From: an uncultured Clostridia bacterium
GTDB taxonomy: Bacteria > Bacillota > Clostridia > Oscillospirales > Ruminococcaceae
Assembly: GCA_947624375.1 (NCBI GenBank)
Contig: CANQKD010000003.1
Location: forward strand, 62,001-126,000
Direction of reading: 5' to 3'
Length of the DNA: 64,000 nucleotides
Positions 25,964 through 34,808 of the stretch are shown in pieces. Each line of letters starts with the position of its first letter. Position 1 is the first letter of the stretch. Made by a program: the position numbers and the translations under genes. The notes beneath the pieces are model-generated. The model made no database searches. It was not told the DNA's origin and was given only the letters and a program-made list of their open reading frames with translations.

Positions 25964-26422
25964 TCAACTTTTCTTGCTGTCCGCGCCAAGCTCGGAGATT
26001 ATATGTATAAAGCTTTCAACATCGTTAAAATCCTTATATACCGATGCAAATCTCACATACGCAACATGGTCGAGCCTTTTCAGACCTGCCAGCACCTTGT
26101 CGCCGATCTCGGAAGTTGAAGTTTCCGTCTGCATGGCGTTTGCATAGGTATTTTCTATGTCGTCCACCAGTTCGTTCATCTGCTCAACGCTTATCGGGCG
26201 CTTCTTTATGGCGTTCTGTATGCCCTTTATCAGCTTTCCCTTGTCGAAAGGCTCAAAACTGCCGTCTTTTTTGTACACCATAAGCGTGGGCTTTTCGACT
26301 ACCTCATACGTTGTAAAGCGTTTCAGACACTGCGGACACTCTCTCCTGCGGCGCTTCTTTTCATCACTGGGGCGCGAATCTATCACCTTTGTATCCTCGC
26401 ACCCGCAAAACGGACATCTCAT
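25964..26422 (-). CDS. nrdR: Transcriptional repressor NrdR
   Basis: 152 aa, exactly family size. Zinc ribbon with Cys3, Cys6, Cys29 and Cys32 (MRCPFCGCED...ECPQC), then an ATP-cone domain (about 49-139). NrdR senses (d)ATP and represses ribonucleotide reductase genes; none are in this window. ATG 26422 follows AAGGGGGATC. Just upstream is a palindrome described separately. Confidence 0.96.
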   Translation of the reverse strand: MRCPFCGCEDTKVIDSRPSDEKKRRRRECPQCLKRFTTYEVVEKPTLMVYKKDGSFEPFDKGKLIKGIQNAIKKRPISVEQMNELVDDIENTYANAMQTETSTSEIGDKVLAGLKRLDHVAYVRFASVYKDFNDVESFIHIISELGADSKKS

Positions 26423-26478
26423 TTTATGATCCCCCTTATTTTGAAGACTATTGATATTATATCCGCTATACTATCGGT

Positions 26479-26515
26479 CAATATCAATAATATTGTATCT
26501 CTCTTATTGATATTG
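26479..26515. promoter_or_regulatory. Inverted repeat upstream of nrdR
   Basis: CAATATCAATA (26479-26489) and TATTGATATTG (26505-26515) are perfect 11-bp inverted repeats with centres 26 bp apart. They lie in the AT-rich stretch that must hold the nrdR promoter. A possible autoregulatory site. It does not match the known NrdR box well. Confidence 0.4.
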
Positions 26516-26575
26516 TAGCATATATTGTGGTCAAATGCAAGTATTTTTTAAAAATTTAAGTTTTTTTCTGCGGCA

Positions 26576-26893
26576 TCACACTGTGTACTTTTCGCAAAGG
26601 TAATCTTCTATTATGTATTCAAGTTCAGACGGCATTACCGTATACAACATGATGCGCTCAAACAATTCATGTGCATATTCGTATTTTTCGGTTATGTCGG
26701 CAATGCGAGCACTTAGCTCGCCGCATTTTACCGCTATACCGTAAGAGTACGGATATTCGCTGTTTCCCGTACTGTCGGCAAACAGTTCATAGCGCACATC
26801 CGCTTCCCTTAGCTCCTCGCACAAAATAAGCTGCCTTTTTTCGGTCTGCGCAGATGTTATTAACAGTTCTTTCACTCCCTTTCCTGCCGCCAA
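26576..26893 (-). CDS. Small hypothetical protein, possibly DUF6514-like
   Basis: 105 aa if started at TTG 26893; GTG 26875 (99 aa) is an alternative closer to an AGGAAAGG site. Soluble. It reads like two beta strands (YELFADS...YSYGIAVKCG) followed by helices ending LEYIIEDYLCEKYTV. That layout recalls the small clostridial DUF6514 family, from memory only. Upstream of nrdR on the same strand but with a 150-base gap, so probably a separate unit. Function is not known. Confidence 0.5.
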   Translation of the reverse strand: MAAGKGVKELLITSAQTEKRQLILCEELREADVRYELFADSTGNSEYPYSYGIAVKCGELSARIADITEKYEYAHELFERIMLYTVMPSELEYIIEDYLCEKYTV

Positions 26894-26994
26894 AGCGGCG
26901 TGATACTTTCATTATCTCCATCATCATAATATCACAGTCTGCCTCTTTTGCGATAGATTTTTAATTCGACAACTTTCTGACAAAACCAAATAAA

Positions 26995-27024
26995 TAACGG
27001 GGCATACCCACGTATGCTCCGTTA
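26995..27024 (-). terminator. Terminator of the TIM-barrel gene
   Basis: AACGGGGCATAC and GTATGCTCCGTTA pair; the right arm overlaps the stop codon. Confidence 0.7.
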
Positions 27025-27813
27025 CAGACAGCTTTTTATATAGTCGCAGTTAGTTTTAAGCTCTTCCACGCTTTTGTACCCCGATGAGTAAAGCTCCAGT
27101 ATTACAGCCGAATTTACATTATTTTTTCTCAGGCAGGAAACAAACTCCCGGCAGTCAAGCTTTCCCGTGCCCACAAGTTTGCAGTCGCTTGTGTCGTCAT
27201 AGTCGCTTATGTGTATGTGGCAGATGCTCTCGCCCAGCGCGTTCACAAATTCATAAGGGTCATAGCCTGCCCTTACCGCCTGTTTGGTGTCCAGCACGAA
27301 TTTTGCCTTATCGCCCAGCGCTGCTTTCATCTTCTTTAAAAACTCAAGATCTCCGCTGCTGCACCTGCCAACATTTTCCTGTGCCACGGTAACGCCGAAA
27401 GCCGAGGCTATCTCGTTAAAACGCTCAAAATGCCCGAAGTACATCTCATCCGGGCAGCGGTTGCGGCTGTTGTTGCCGTGCAGAACGAATATTTTCGAGC
27501 CTAAGTATTCCATTGCCTCAAAATATTTTTTATAGTACTCCAGTCCGTCATTGAGCCTGCGCGAATAGCCGGTGAAGAACATCATAGTTTCCAGTTCGCA
27601 GGTAAAAGGGTGCATAGATACCGCGTTTACGCCGTAATGCTCCAGCATACTCTTTATCTCGCGCAGAAAACGCTTTTCAAGTTCGCTGGGGGCGTTTATG
27701 AATATCTCAACATTTTGTATGCCGCGCTTGCAAAGTTCCAAAAGAGCCTGCTCGGTAAGCATGGGGTACAGGCACGCGGTAGATACCCCGACGGGATAGC
27801 CGCTCTCCTTCAT
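27022..27813 (-). CDS. Xylose-isomerase-like TIM-barrel sugar epimerase/isomerase
   Basis: 263 aa, ATG after GGAGGTG. AP-endonuclease-2/xylose-isomerase fold. Metal-site and barrel motifs in order: SMHPFT, LHGNN, QENVG (Glu ligand), LDTKQ (Asp ligand), HIHISD (His ligands), ILELY (last Glu). Family members isomerise or epimerise sugars, inositols or hydroxypyruvate; the substrate here cannot be told. Stands alone between nrdR-side genes and secDF, with its own terminator. Confidence 0.75.
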   Translation of the reverse strand: MKESGYPVGVSTACLYPMLTEQALLELCKRGIQNVEIFINAPSELEKRFLREIKSMLEHYGVNAVSMHPFTCELETMMFFTGYSRRLNDGLEYYKKYFEAMEYLGSKIFVLHGNNSRNRCPDEMYFGHFERFNEIASAFGVTVAQENVGRCSSGDLEFLKKMKAALGDKAKFVLDTKQAVRAGYDPYEFVNALGESICHIHISDYDDTSDCKLVGTGKLDCREFVSCLRKNNVNSAVILELYSSGYKSVEELKTNCDYIKSCL

Positions 27814-27940
27814 AAAAACACCTCCGTAAATAAGCGTACATATTGATTATACCACTTTACAACGGCAAAGTCAAATGCTAAAAATATGATGTATTTTATA
27901 CCGTAAAATGTGACATTATGCGATTTAATAAAAATTACTC

Positions 27941-27969
27941 TTGACTTTTGGACAAATTACATCTATAAT
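27941..27969 (+). promoter_or_regulatory. secDF promoter
   Basis: TTGACT (27941-27946), 17-bp spacer, TATAAT (27964-27969); leader about 60 nt. Confidence 0.75.
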
Positions 27970-28036
27970 AGTAAGGTGAATGACTGTTTTATATTTTATA
28001 TATACAGCGAAAACTTGAACAGGAGGAATAAATTCA

Positions 28037-30367
28037 GTGCGACACGCAAAGAAACCAACATTTTTTATCGTCGTATTGCTGATAGCAGCCTTTTCGTACC
28101 TGACGATATTCGGCGTGCATACCACATTCGGCGATATTCCGAAAACATATATAAAGAGCGTTGACGAGATACGCTGGGGCATAGACATTCAGGGCGGTGT
28201 AAACGCCACGTTTGAGCCTGCCGATGATGTTGATGCCACTGCCGATGAGCTTGAAGCGGCAAAGACGGTAATAGAGCAGAGGCTTGTAAGCCTTAACATT
28301 ACCGACAGCGAGGTGTATGTTGACTCGGCTAAGGACAGGATAATGGTATCCTTCCCTTGGGCATCGGGCGAGACAGACTTCAACGCCGAAGAAGCCGTAA
28401 ACGAGCTGGGCGATATGGCGGAGCTGAAGTTCGTCAAGGGCACGGAAATGGACGGCGAGCTTATAATGACTGGCACTGCCGTTGACAGTGCAGATGCCTA
28501 CCAGAACCCCGATACCGGCAAGTGGGAAGTATCTCTGACACTCAACTCCAGCGGTACCAAAGCATTTGCAGATGCCACCACCGAGCTTCACGCAAACGGC
28601 GGATATATCTCAACATGGATGGACGACGTAAACATTTCTACCGCAACAGTAAGCGCAGACATAACCGACGGCAGAGCCACTATATCGGGCAATTTTACCT
28701 ATGAAGCAGCAAGATCTCTTGCCGACAAGATAAACGCAGGCGCGCTGCCTATCAAAATGGAAGCCACCAGCACAAGCACTATTTCGCCTACCCTGGGCAC
28801 GGGCGCAAGAACTGCTATGGTATACGCAGGCATTATCGCTATGATAATAATCGCGATATACATGATAATCATCTACAGGCTGCCCGGCTTTGTTGCCTGC
28901 ATAGCCCTTTGCGGACAGGTTGCAGGTTCACTGGCGGCAATATCGGGCTTCTTTGCACCGTTTGACAGCTTTACTCTCACCATACCCGGTATCGCAGGTA
29001 TCATACTTTCGGTAGGTATGGGCGTTGACGCTAACATAATCACCGCGGAGAGAATAAAAGAAGAGCTGCGCAACGGCAAATCGCTCAACGGCGCAATAGA
29101 GCTTGGTTACAAGAGAGCGTGGTCGGCAGTATTTGACAGTAATATTACGGTAGTATTCGTAGCTGTTATACTCATGGGCGCGTTCGGACCTACCGACAGC
29201 TTTATGGGCACTATAATGAAGCCGCTGTTCTTCGCGTTCGGCGCATCTGCGGCAGGCACTATATATTCGCTCGGCTACACGCTGCTTATCGGTATAATAC
29301 TCAACTTTGTGTTCGGCATATTCTGTTCAAGACTTATGCTCGCATCGCTTTCAAAGTTCAAGGTGTTCAGAAAGCACGCACTGTATAACGGCGTTGCCCC
29401 CGAAAAGAAGCAGCGCACACTTAACGTAAACAAGCACGCTGTAAAATTCTATGTATTCTCGGGTATAATGATAGCCGCATTCATAGTTATCACTCTGGTA
29501 AGAGGCGTGAACATCGCGGTCGAGTTCGAGGGCGGTACTATTATAGAATACAACTACAGCGGCACTATAGATACAAACGCGGTCGCGCAGGCTGTCAAAG
29601 ATGCCTCGGGCGAAGATGTTACAGTTACCACCGGCGAAAACATGGCTGACGGTTCAACTACCGTAAAGCTTACATTCTCTTCAAGAGAGGGCATCTCCTC
29701 CGAAAAGCAGCTTGCAGTTAAAGAAAAGCTTATGGAAACATTTGCAGACAACAACTTGGAGCTTCTGAGTTCTACCGATGTTGCCGCATCAAACGGCAAG
29801 GAGTTCTTCTTAAAATGCCTTGTTGCCGTAATATTTGCAGCGGTAGTAATGGTAATTTATATCGGCTTCAGATTCAAGAACATCGGCGGTCTGTCGGCAG
29901 GCTGTATGTGCGTTGCCGCGCTGGTACACGATATGATATTCGTTTACGGCTCATTCGTGATATTCGGCTACAGCATAGATTCAAACTTTATGGCCGTACT
30001 GCTTACTATCCTGGGTTACTCTATCAACGCGACTATCATAATCTACGACAGGATACGTGAAAACAGAAAGCTGCTGGGCACAAAAGCTGAGATAGGCTCA
30101 CTGGTCGACAAGAGCATTACAGAAACTCTCGGAAGATCTATACACACCACTGTTACCACCGTTTCGGCTATGGTGACAGTATGCATAGTATGCTACCTGT
30201 GGGGCATATCTTCAATAATGAGCTTCTCACTGCCTATAATCGTAGGTATGATATCGGGTGTATATTCTTCAAACTGCATAGCTCCTACCCTGTGGGTAAA
30301 ATGGCAGCGCCACGCTATGAAGAAAAAAGACAGCCGAAGCGCCAAGGCACGCAAGAAAAACGCATAA
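28037..30367 (+). CDS. secDF: Fused SecD-SecF protein translocase subunit
   Basis: 776 aa, GTG start 10 bases after AGGAGG (28021-28026). The SecD half has WGIDIQGGVN and an ATSTSTISPTLG line, with six helices including the GIILSVGMGVDANI motif. The SecF half starts about 455 with its own FEGGTIIEYNYSG line and ends with six helices. SecDF uses the proton-motive force to pull secreted proteins outward after SecYEG. The natural fusion is common in Firmicutes. The C-terminus is basic (KKKDSRSAKARKK). Monocistronic. Confidence 0.95.
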   Translation: MRHAKKPTFFIVVLLIAAFSYLTIFGVHTTFGDIPKTYIKSVDEIRWGIDIQGGVNATFEPADDVDATADELEAAKTVIEQRLVSLNITDSEVYVDSAKDRIMVSFPWASGETDFNAEEAVNELGDMAELKFVKGTEMDGELIMTGTAVDSADAYQNPDTGKWEVSLTLNSSGTKAFADATTELHANGGYISTWMDDVNISTATVSADITDGRATISGNFTYEAARSLADKINAGALPIKMEATSTSTISPTLGTGARTAMVYAGIIAMIIIAIYMIIIYRLPGFVACIALCGQVAGSLAAISGFFAPFDSFTLTIPGIAGIILSVGMGVDANIITAERIKEELRNGKSLNGAIELGYKRAWSAVFDSNITVVFVAVILMGAFGPTDSFMGTIMKPLFFAFGASAAGTIYSLGYTLLIGIILNFVFGIFCSRLMLASLSKFKVFRKHALYNGVAPEKKQRTLNVNKHAVKFYVFSGIMIAAFIVITLVRGVNIAVEFEGGTIIEYNYSGTIDTNAVAQAVKDASGEDVTVTTGENMADGSTTVKLTFSSREGISSEKQLAVKEKLMETFADNNLELLSSTDVAASNGKEFFLKCLVAVIFAAVVMVIYIGFRFKNIGGLSAGCMCVAALVHDMIFVYGSFVIFGYSIDSNFMAVLLTILGYSINATIIIYDRIRENRKLLGTKAEIGSLVDKSITETLGRSIHTTVTTVSAMVTVCIVCYLWGISSIMSFSLPIIVGMISGVYSSNCIAPTLWVKWQRHAMKKKDSRSAKARKKNA

Positions 30368-30398
30368 AATATAAATATAATTATAAAAATATGAACAT

Positions 30399-30437
30399 TC
30401 CGGATAAGCCCCATTCTGCGCTTGTCCGGGATGCTTT
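30399..30437 (+). terminator. secDF terminator
   Basis: CCGGATAAGC / GCTTGTCCGG stem and a short T run. Confidence 0.65.
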
Positions 30438-30545
30438 TTGCTCTTGTTTGTGTTAAATATTTTTACTATGCCGTCTGTGATTTAGTTGTATGATACAAAA
30501 AATCAGCCGCTATTTGTATACGATTACAAAAATTTTCACTTGTGA

Positions 30546-30574
30546 TTGACTTTTAAAGCAAAATGTGTTATTCT
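30546..30574 (+). promoter_or_regulatory. Promoter of the binding lipoprotein gene
   Basis: TTGACT (30546-30551), 17-bp spacer, TATTCT (30569-30574). Confidence 0.65.
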
Positions 30575-30649
30575 TATTGTGAGTAAACGGCGTGTGCCGA
30601 AGAAGACAATGAATATAATAATAAAAAACTGATGAAAGGTGGTTTTAAA

Positions 30650-32131
30650 ATGCATAATGCAAAGAAAATTCTTGCCTGCGCTATGGCTATGCTGTTGTGT
30701 GCAGGCGTAGTAGGCTGCGGAGATTCTTCAAGCTCCAGCAGTTCGCACGTTGACCAGATACAGGTCACACTGCCCGAAAGCGTTGACCCCAACGATGAAA
30801 GCACTCTTACCGTATCGGATATACCCGAAGGTGAACCTACGGAGCTTGACTGGCTGTCTTACTGGGATATAAACCCGGAGGAAGGCAACCCGGAAAAGAG
30901 ATCGGAGCTCCAGCTGTTTGAGCAGAAAGGCGGTTCTATACATTATTCAAGAGTTTCATCATCTTCCAAGTATGAAAAGCTCGCAAGCCGTCTTATGTCG
31001 AACGACCCCCCCGATATGTGGTGGTATGAACAGGCTATGGACTTCCCTGTAAACTGTCTGCAAAATATGTTCCAGCCTGTTGACGATATCGTAGACTTTG
31101 ATACTCCGCTGTGGAGCGATGTTAAGGACAAGGCCGACGAATATACCATTGCCGGCAGCCACTTTGTTGCGCCTATCAAGTTCAACTTCCAGGGCATACT
31201 TACATACGACAGAGACAGAATGGAAGAACTCGGCGTTGACGACCCGTATGAAATGTACCTCAACGATGAATGGGACTGGAACGCGCTTGAAGATATATGC
31301 AGAGCGTGGGTAGATACCTCTACAGAAGATGAGCCGAGAATAGGTCTCAACGGCTGGTTCCACAACTTTATATTCGCCTCCACCGGTGAAACGGTAGTAA
31401 TGCGCGATGATGCAACAGGTCAGTATGTAAACAATATAAACAGCGCAAATCTTGAAAGAGCCGCAAACTGGCTGTACAATATGTCCAAAGACGGTCTTAT
31501 AGACAATATCTGGATAGAGGGCGCGCAGAACGCTTTCAATGAAGGCTATCTGTTCTACTCAATGGGTCCGTGGGCATCTATTGACTCCCATACACCGGGC
31601 GATGGCGCAAACTGGGCTAACGTTCCTATCCCGCGCGACCCCAACTCTGACAAGCTGTATGCTAAACTCGATACCGTTGCTTATATGTGGATAAAGGGTT
31701 CTCAGAAGTCTGCCGCTATGAAGACATGGCTGGAGTGCGCTAAGATAGTTGCTACCGACCCGTCTATAATAGAGCAGGATAAGCAGAAGTTCTTTGTAAA
31801 CAACCCCAACTGGACAGACGAGATGTATGAGCTTGCTTACAACCCTATGGCTAACGACAAGATAACCGTTATAACCGACCCCGGCTACGGTATATCCACG
31901 CTGCTGTCCGACCAGGATTCTGCTACCAACGACTCCAAGGAAGCAGTTATACAGCTGGTATATTCATCTGTCAGCAAGACCGACGAAGAGGGCGCTCAGC
32001 TTACATGGGCTGTTGTAAGAGATATGTACAACAACACCATAAACTCCGAGCTTGCTACATTCAACGACAAACTTGCAAACTACTCGCTCGGCGGCGCTTA
32101 CACACCCGAAGAGGGCACGGCTGCCGAATAA
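30650..32131 (+). CDS. Extracellular solute-binding lipoprotein, sugar-type (family 1-like), orphan
   Basis: 493 aa from ATG 30650; the ATG at 30632 lies inside the GAAAGGTGG ribosome site. Lipoprotein signal ends VGCGDSSSSSSS, a flexible Ser linker. The rest reads as a carbohydrate-type binding protein: DWLSYWDINPEEG, LASRLMSNDPPDMWW, VAPIKFNFQGILTYDRDRMEELG, FNEGYLFYSMGPWAS. Proteins of this type hand sugars to permeases of the MalFG kind, but no permease or ATPase flanks it; promoter and terminator mark it as monocistronic. It may serve a remote transporter or act as a surface binder. Confidence 0.8.
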   Translation: MHNAKKILACAMAMLLCAGVVGCGDSSSSSSSHVDQIQVTLPESVDPNDESTLTVSDIPEGEPTELDWLSYWDINPEEGNPEKRSELQLFEQKGGSIHYSRVSSSSKYEKLASRLMSNDPPDMWWYEQAMDFPVNCLQNMFQPVDDIVDFDTPLWSDVKDKADEYTIAGSHFVAPIKFNFQGILTYDRDRMEELGVDDPYEMYLNDEWDWNALEDICRAWVDTSTEDEPRIGLNGWFHNFIFASTGETVVMRDDATGQYVNNINSANLERAANWLYNMSKDGLIDNIWIEGAQNAFNEGYLFYSMGPWASIDSHTPGDGANWANVPIPRDPNSDKLYAKLDTVAYMWIKGSQKSAAMKTWLECAKIVATDPSIIEQDKQKFFVNNPNWTDEMYELAYNPMANDKITVITDPGYGISTLLSDQDSATNDSKEAVIQLVYSSVSKTDEEGAQLTWAVVRDMYNNTINSELATFNDKLANYSLGGAYTPEEGTAAE

Positions 32132-32147
32132 CAGCACATATAATATC

Positions 32148-32180
32148 ATCACCGATGTGTAAAAGCATCGGTGATTTTTT
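32148..32180 (+). terminator. Terminator of the binding lipoprotein gene
   Basis: ATCACCGATG / CATCGGTGAT perfect 10-bp stem with an eight-base loop, then six T. Confidence 0.88.
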
Positions 32181-32550
32181 ATCTGTTGGGCAAAAGAGGC
32201 ATATTGCTGCGGTATATCCTGTCAACGCCGCCGCGTATAACTTCACATTCCGAGAAGAACTCGTCGTTGTCTTTTCTGTAAAGATATTCAATGCGCGCCA
32301 CAGCATCACCTATGCCGCTTACCGTTTCGGCGCTTTCAAAAAATGCCGCGGTCGAAGCCATGCTCTCCCAGTAGGAGCAAAGTTCTTCAATAGCTTTTTC
32401 GGTATCGGGTGAGCGCGTTTCGGCAAGCGACTGCGCTTTGTCGATAAGTTCGTTCATGTGCCTGCTGCACGCGCCGAGAAAGACCGACCACCCCACGCCG
32501 AATATGAATATTACCGCTAATATGCCGCAGCACAGCCACACTCTTTTCAT
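32179..32550 (-). CDS. DUF4363-like membrane-anchored protein
   Basis: 123 aa. N-terminal hydrophobic helix (about 5-28), then a helical extracytoplasmic domain with many Glu and Ser. Size, topology and pairing with a DUF421 gene one base upstream match DUF4363. Function is not known; the pair is common in spore-forming Clostridia. Confidence 0.65.
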   Translation of the reverse strand: MKRVWLCCGILAVIFIFGVGWSVFLGACSRHMNELIDKAQSLAETRSPDTEKAIEELCSYWESMASTAAFFESAETVSGIGDAVARIEYLYRKDNDEFFSECEVIRGGVDRIYRSNMPLLPNR

Positions 32551-32551
32551 G

Positions 32552-33220
32552 TTACCGCCCCTTTTCCTTTTCGATTATCTTGTAACTTCCGTCTGAACGC
32601 GCCGTCATGAGAAACACCTCGTGCGGCGATATTTTTTTATCTTTGAGAATGTTTTTCAGCCACTCTTCCGAAAGTTTAAGATATGCTAATGATCGTTTCA
32701 CAACATCGCCGTCGTCTATCACCACCTGCGGAGGATCGCCCGAAGGCTGCGGTTTTTCACCGTTTATCGGCTGTTTTGCAGATTTTAAAAACGCGCTTAC
32801 CGCTCCGGTCGTTTCTATCACCGCATACTGCACCTCAGATATATCAAATATCCCCTGTGAGCGCAAAGCCTCCAGCACATCGTCGGCAGTATAGCGAAGT
32901 TCGTTCAGCTGCCTTTGGTCAAGCACACCGTCTGATATGATTATCTTCGGGCTGCCGGACACTATTCTTCTCAGTTTTCTAGATTTAAGCGTTGCCGCCG
33001 ACATCAGAACATCAAGGCACACAAGCGTTAGTATCGGCACAACGCCAAGCAGCATAGGCGTGCCGGGGTCTTCAATAGGCAAAGTTGCAATGTTTGATAT
33101 AAGAATGGTTATAACAAACTCCGAGGGCTGAAGCTCACCAAGCTGCCTTTTGCCCATAAGGCGTATCGCAAACACCACAAGCACATACAAAAGCACTGCC
33201 CTTAAAAATACGATAAGCAA
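32552..33220 (-). CDS. DUF421 (YetF-family) membrane protein
   Basis: 222 aa, TTG start at 33220 with GGAG 8 bases upstream. Three N-terminal helices, then the hallmark MGKRQLGELQPSEFVI block and the RQLNELRYTADDVLEALRSQGIFDISEVQYAVIETTG domain. YetF-type proteins are found in spore membranes of Bacillus, but the exact role is open. It is divergent from gerKA (86-base gap), so shared sporulation control is plausible but not shown. Confidence 0.85.
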   Translation of the reverse strand: MLIVFLRAVLLYVLVVFAIRLMGKRQLGELQPSEFVITILISNIATLPIEDPGTPMLLGVVPILTLVCLDVLMSAATLKSRKLRRIVSGSPKIIISDGVLDQRQLNELRYTADDVLEALRSQGIFDISEVQYAVIETTGAVSAFLKSAKQPINGEKPQPSGDPPQVVIDDGDVVKRSLAYLKLSEEWLKNILKDKKISPHEVFLMTARSDGSYKIIEKEKGR

Positions 33221-33306
33221 TCAAAACGCTCCTTTCAGATCATTAGTATTTTTCCGCAAAGTGTGCAAATAATACATTAACAGCACAAATCGAAAGGAGA
33301 ATAATT

Positions 33307-34806
33307 ATGCCTTGCTTTCCCGACTATTCTAATTACGAAAATATAAAAATAGCTTCTTCGCTTGAAAAAGCCCTGCTCGATCTTCGCTCTATTATGGGCG
33401 GAACTATGGATCTTAACATTATGGAAGTGGTTGTTAGCGGTCACAAGTGCGCGGTGGTATCTATAGAGAACATGACCTCTACCGACATAATGACCGAGCT
33501 TTTGTTTCAGCCGCTGACCTCTTTGCAGCTGGGCGAAAACTCAAAGCCGCAGGATATTGCCGACTGGCTTACAAAATACAGCCTGCTTTCTTCGGAGCGG
33601 CACACCTGCTATGACTACGGCGAGGCGGTAACGCAGCTGTTTTCGGGCTTTGCGCTCGTTCTGGTAAACGGTCTTGCAAGCGGCTATCTGTTCGGCATAC
33701 AGGGTTTTGACAAGCGCTCGATAGACGAGCCTACAAGCGATCTGAATGTCTTGGGCGGCAGAGACGGCTTTATTGAAGTTTTGCGTACAAATGTATCTCT
33801 TGTACGCCGCAGACTAAAGACCCCCTGCCTGCGCTTTGAGCTTACTAAAACAGGTACAAAAAGCAAGACAGACATCTGCATTGTTTATATGGCTGACCGC
33901 TGTTCCTCTGAGCTTGTGGACTCTGTGCGGCAGAGGATAAGCTCTATAAAGCTGGAAACGGTGCTCAGCAGCGGCTATGTAATGCCCTACCTTATGAAAA
34001 GCAGCAAGAGCATTTTTACCGATGTGCAGACCACCGACAGACCCGATGCCTTTGCCGCAAAACTGTGCGAGGGCAAGGTGGGCATCATTATAGACGGCAC
34101 GCCTTTTACGCTGCTTGTGCCGACATTTTTTATAGAAAACTTCAACACTGTTGACGACTATGCCAACCGCCCCTACTATGCCACTTATATACGCTGCATA
34201 AAATATATCGCTTTTATACTGGCGGTGCTGCTGCCGGGCGTTTATGTTGCTCTGGCAACTTTTCATTCTGAAACTTTTTCATACAAGCTGCTTTTAAGCC
34301 TTGTAGTTTCTGAAGAATCAACGCCATACCCGTTGGTGTTCGATGTTGTTATAATAACGCTTATGTATGAAATACTGCGCGAGGCAGGAATACGCCTGCC
34401 AAAAACGGTAGGCGGCGCGGTATCCATAGTGGGCGGTCTGATAATTGGCGATGCCGCCGTGAACAGCGGACTTATTTCCGCTCCTATCCTTATAATACTG
34501 GGTCTTACGGCGACTTCATCATTCGTTATACCAAACCTCAATCAGCAGACATCTGTACTTCGCATGATAATGATAATAGCAGGCGGCGTGGCAGGGCTTT
34601 ACGGTATAACTCTGGTATCTGCCGCGGTGCTTGCAAACGCCTGTGCGCTTTCTGACAACGGCATACCTTACACCGCGCCCGTATCACCGTTTTTTAAATC
34701 GGGATTTAAGGATATATTCTTCAGGGCAGGCTTCAAAAGGCTTGAAAAAACGCAGACTTTAGTTAGCGACTTCAAGGCAGGCGAAAACAATTCCGAGGAG
34801 GCATAA
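33307..34806 (+). CDS. gerKA: Spore germinant receptor subunit A (GerKA type)
   Basis: 499 aa, ATG after AAAGGAG. The N-terminal cytosolic domain (about 1-240) carries GFALVLVNG and a GRDGFIEVLRTNVSLVRRR block. Membrane helices lie in the C-terminal half, starting near LLPGVYVALATFH and including the GGAVSIVGGLIIGDAAVNSG motif. It forms the germinant receptor with GerKB and GerKC in the spore inner membrane. First gene of a tight three-gene operon, 2 bases before gerKB. Confidence 0.93.
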   Translation: MPCFPDYSNYENIKIASSLEKALLDLRSIMGGTMDLNIMEVVVSGHKCAVVSIENMTSTDIMTELLFQPLTSLQLGENSKPQDIADWLTKYSLLSSERHTCYDYGEAVTQLFSGFALVLVNGLASGYLFGIQGFDKRSIDEPTSDLNVLGGRDGFIEVLRTNVSLVRRRLKTPCLRFELTKTGTKSKTDICIVYMADRCSSELVDSVRQRISSIKLETVLSSGYVMPYLMKSSKSIFTDVQTTDRPDAFAAKLCEGKVGIIIDGTPFTLLVPTFFIENFNTVDDYANRPYYATYIRCIKYIAFILAVLLPGVYVALATFHSETFSYKLLLSLVVSEESTPYPLVFDVVIITLMYEILREAGIRLPKTVGGAVSIVGGLIIGDAAVNSGLISAPILIILGLTATSSFVIPNLNQQTSVLRMIMIIAGGVAGLYGITLVSAAVLANACALSDNGIPYTAPVSPFFKSGFKDIFFRAGFKRLEKTQTLVSDFKAGENNSEEA

Positions 34807-34808
34807 AA

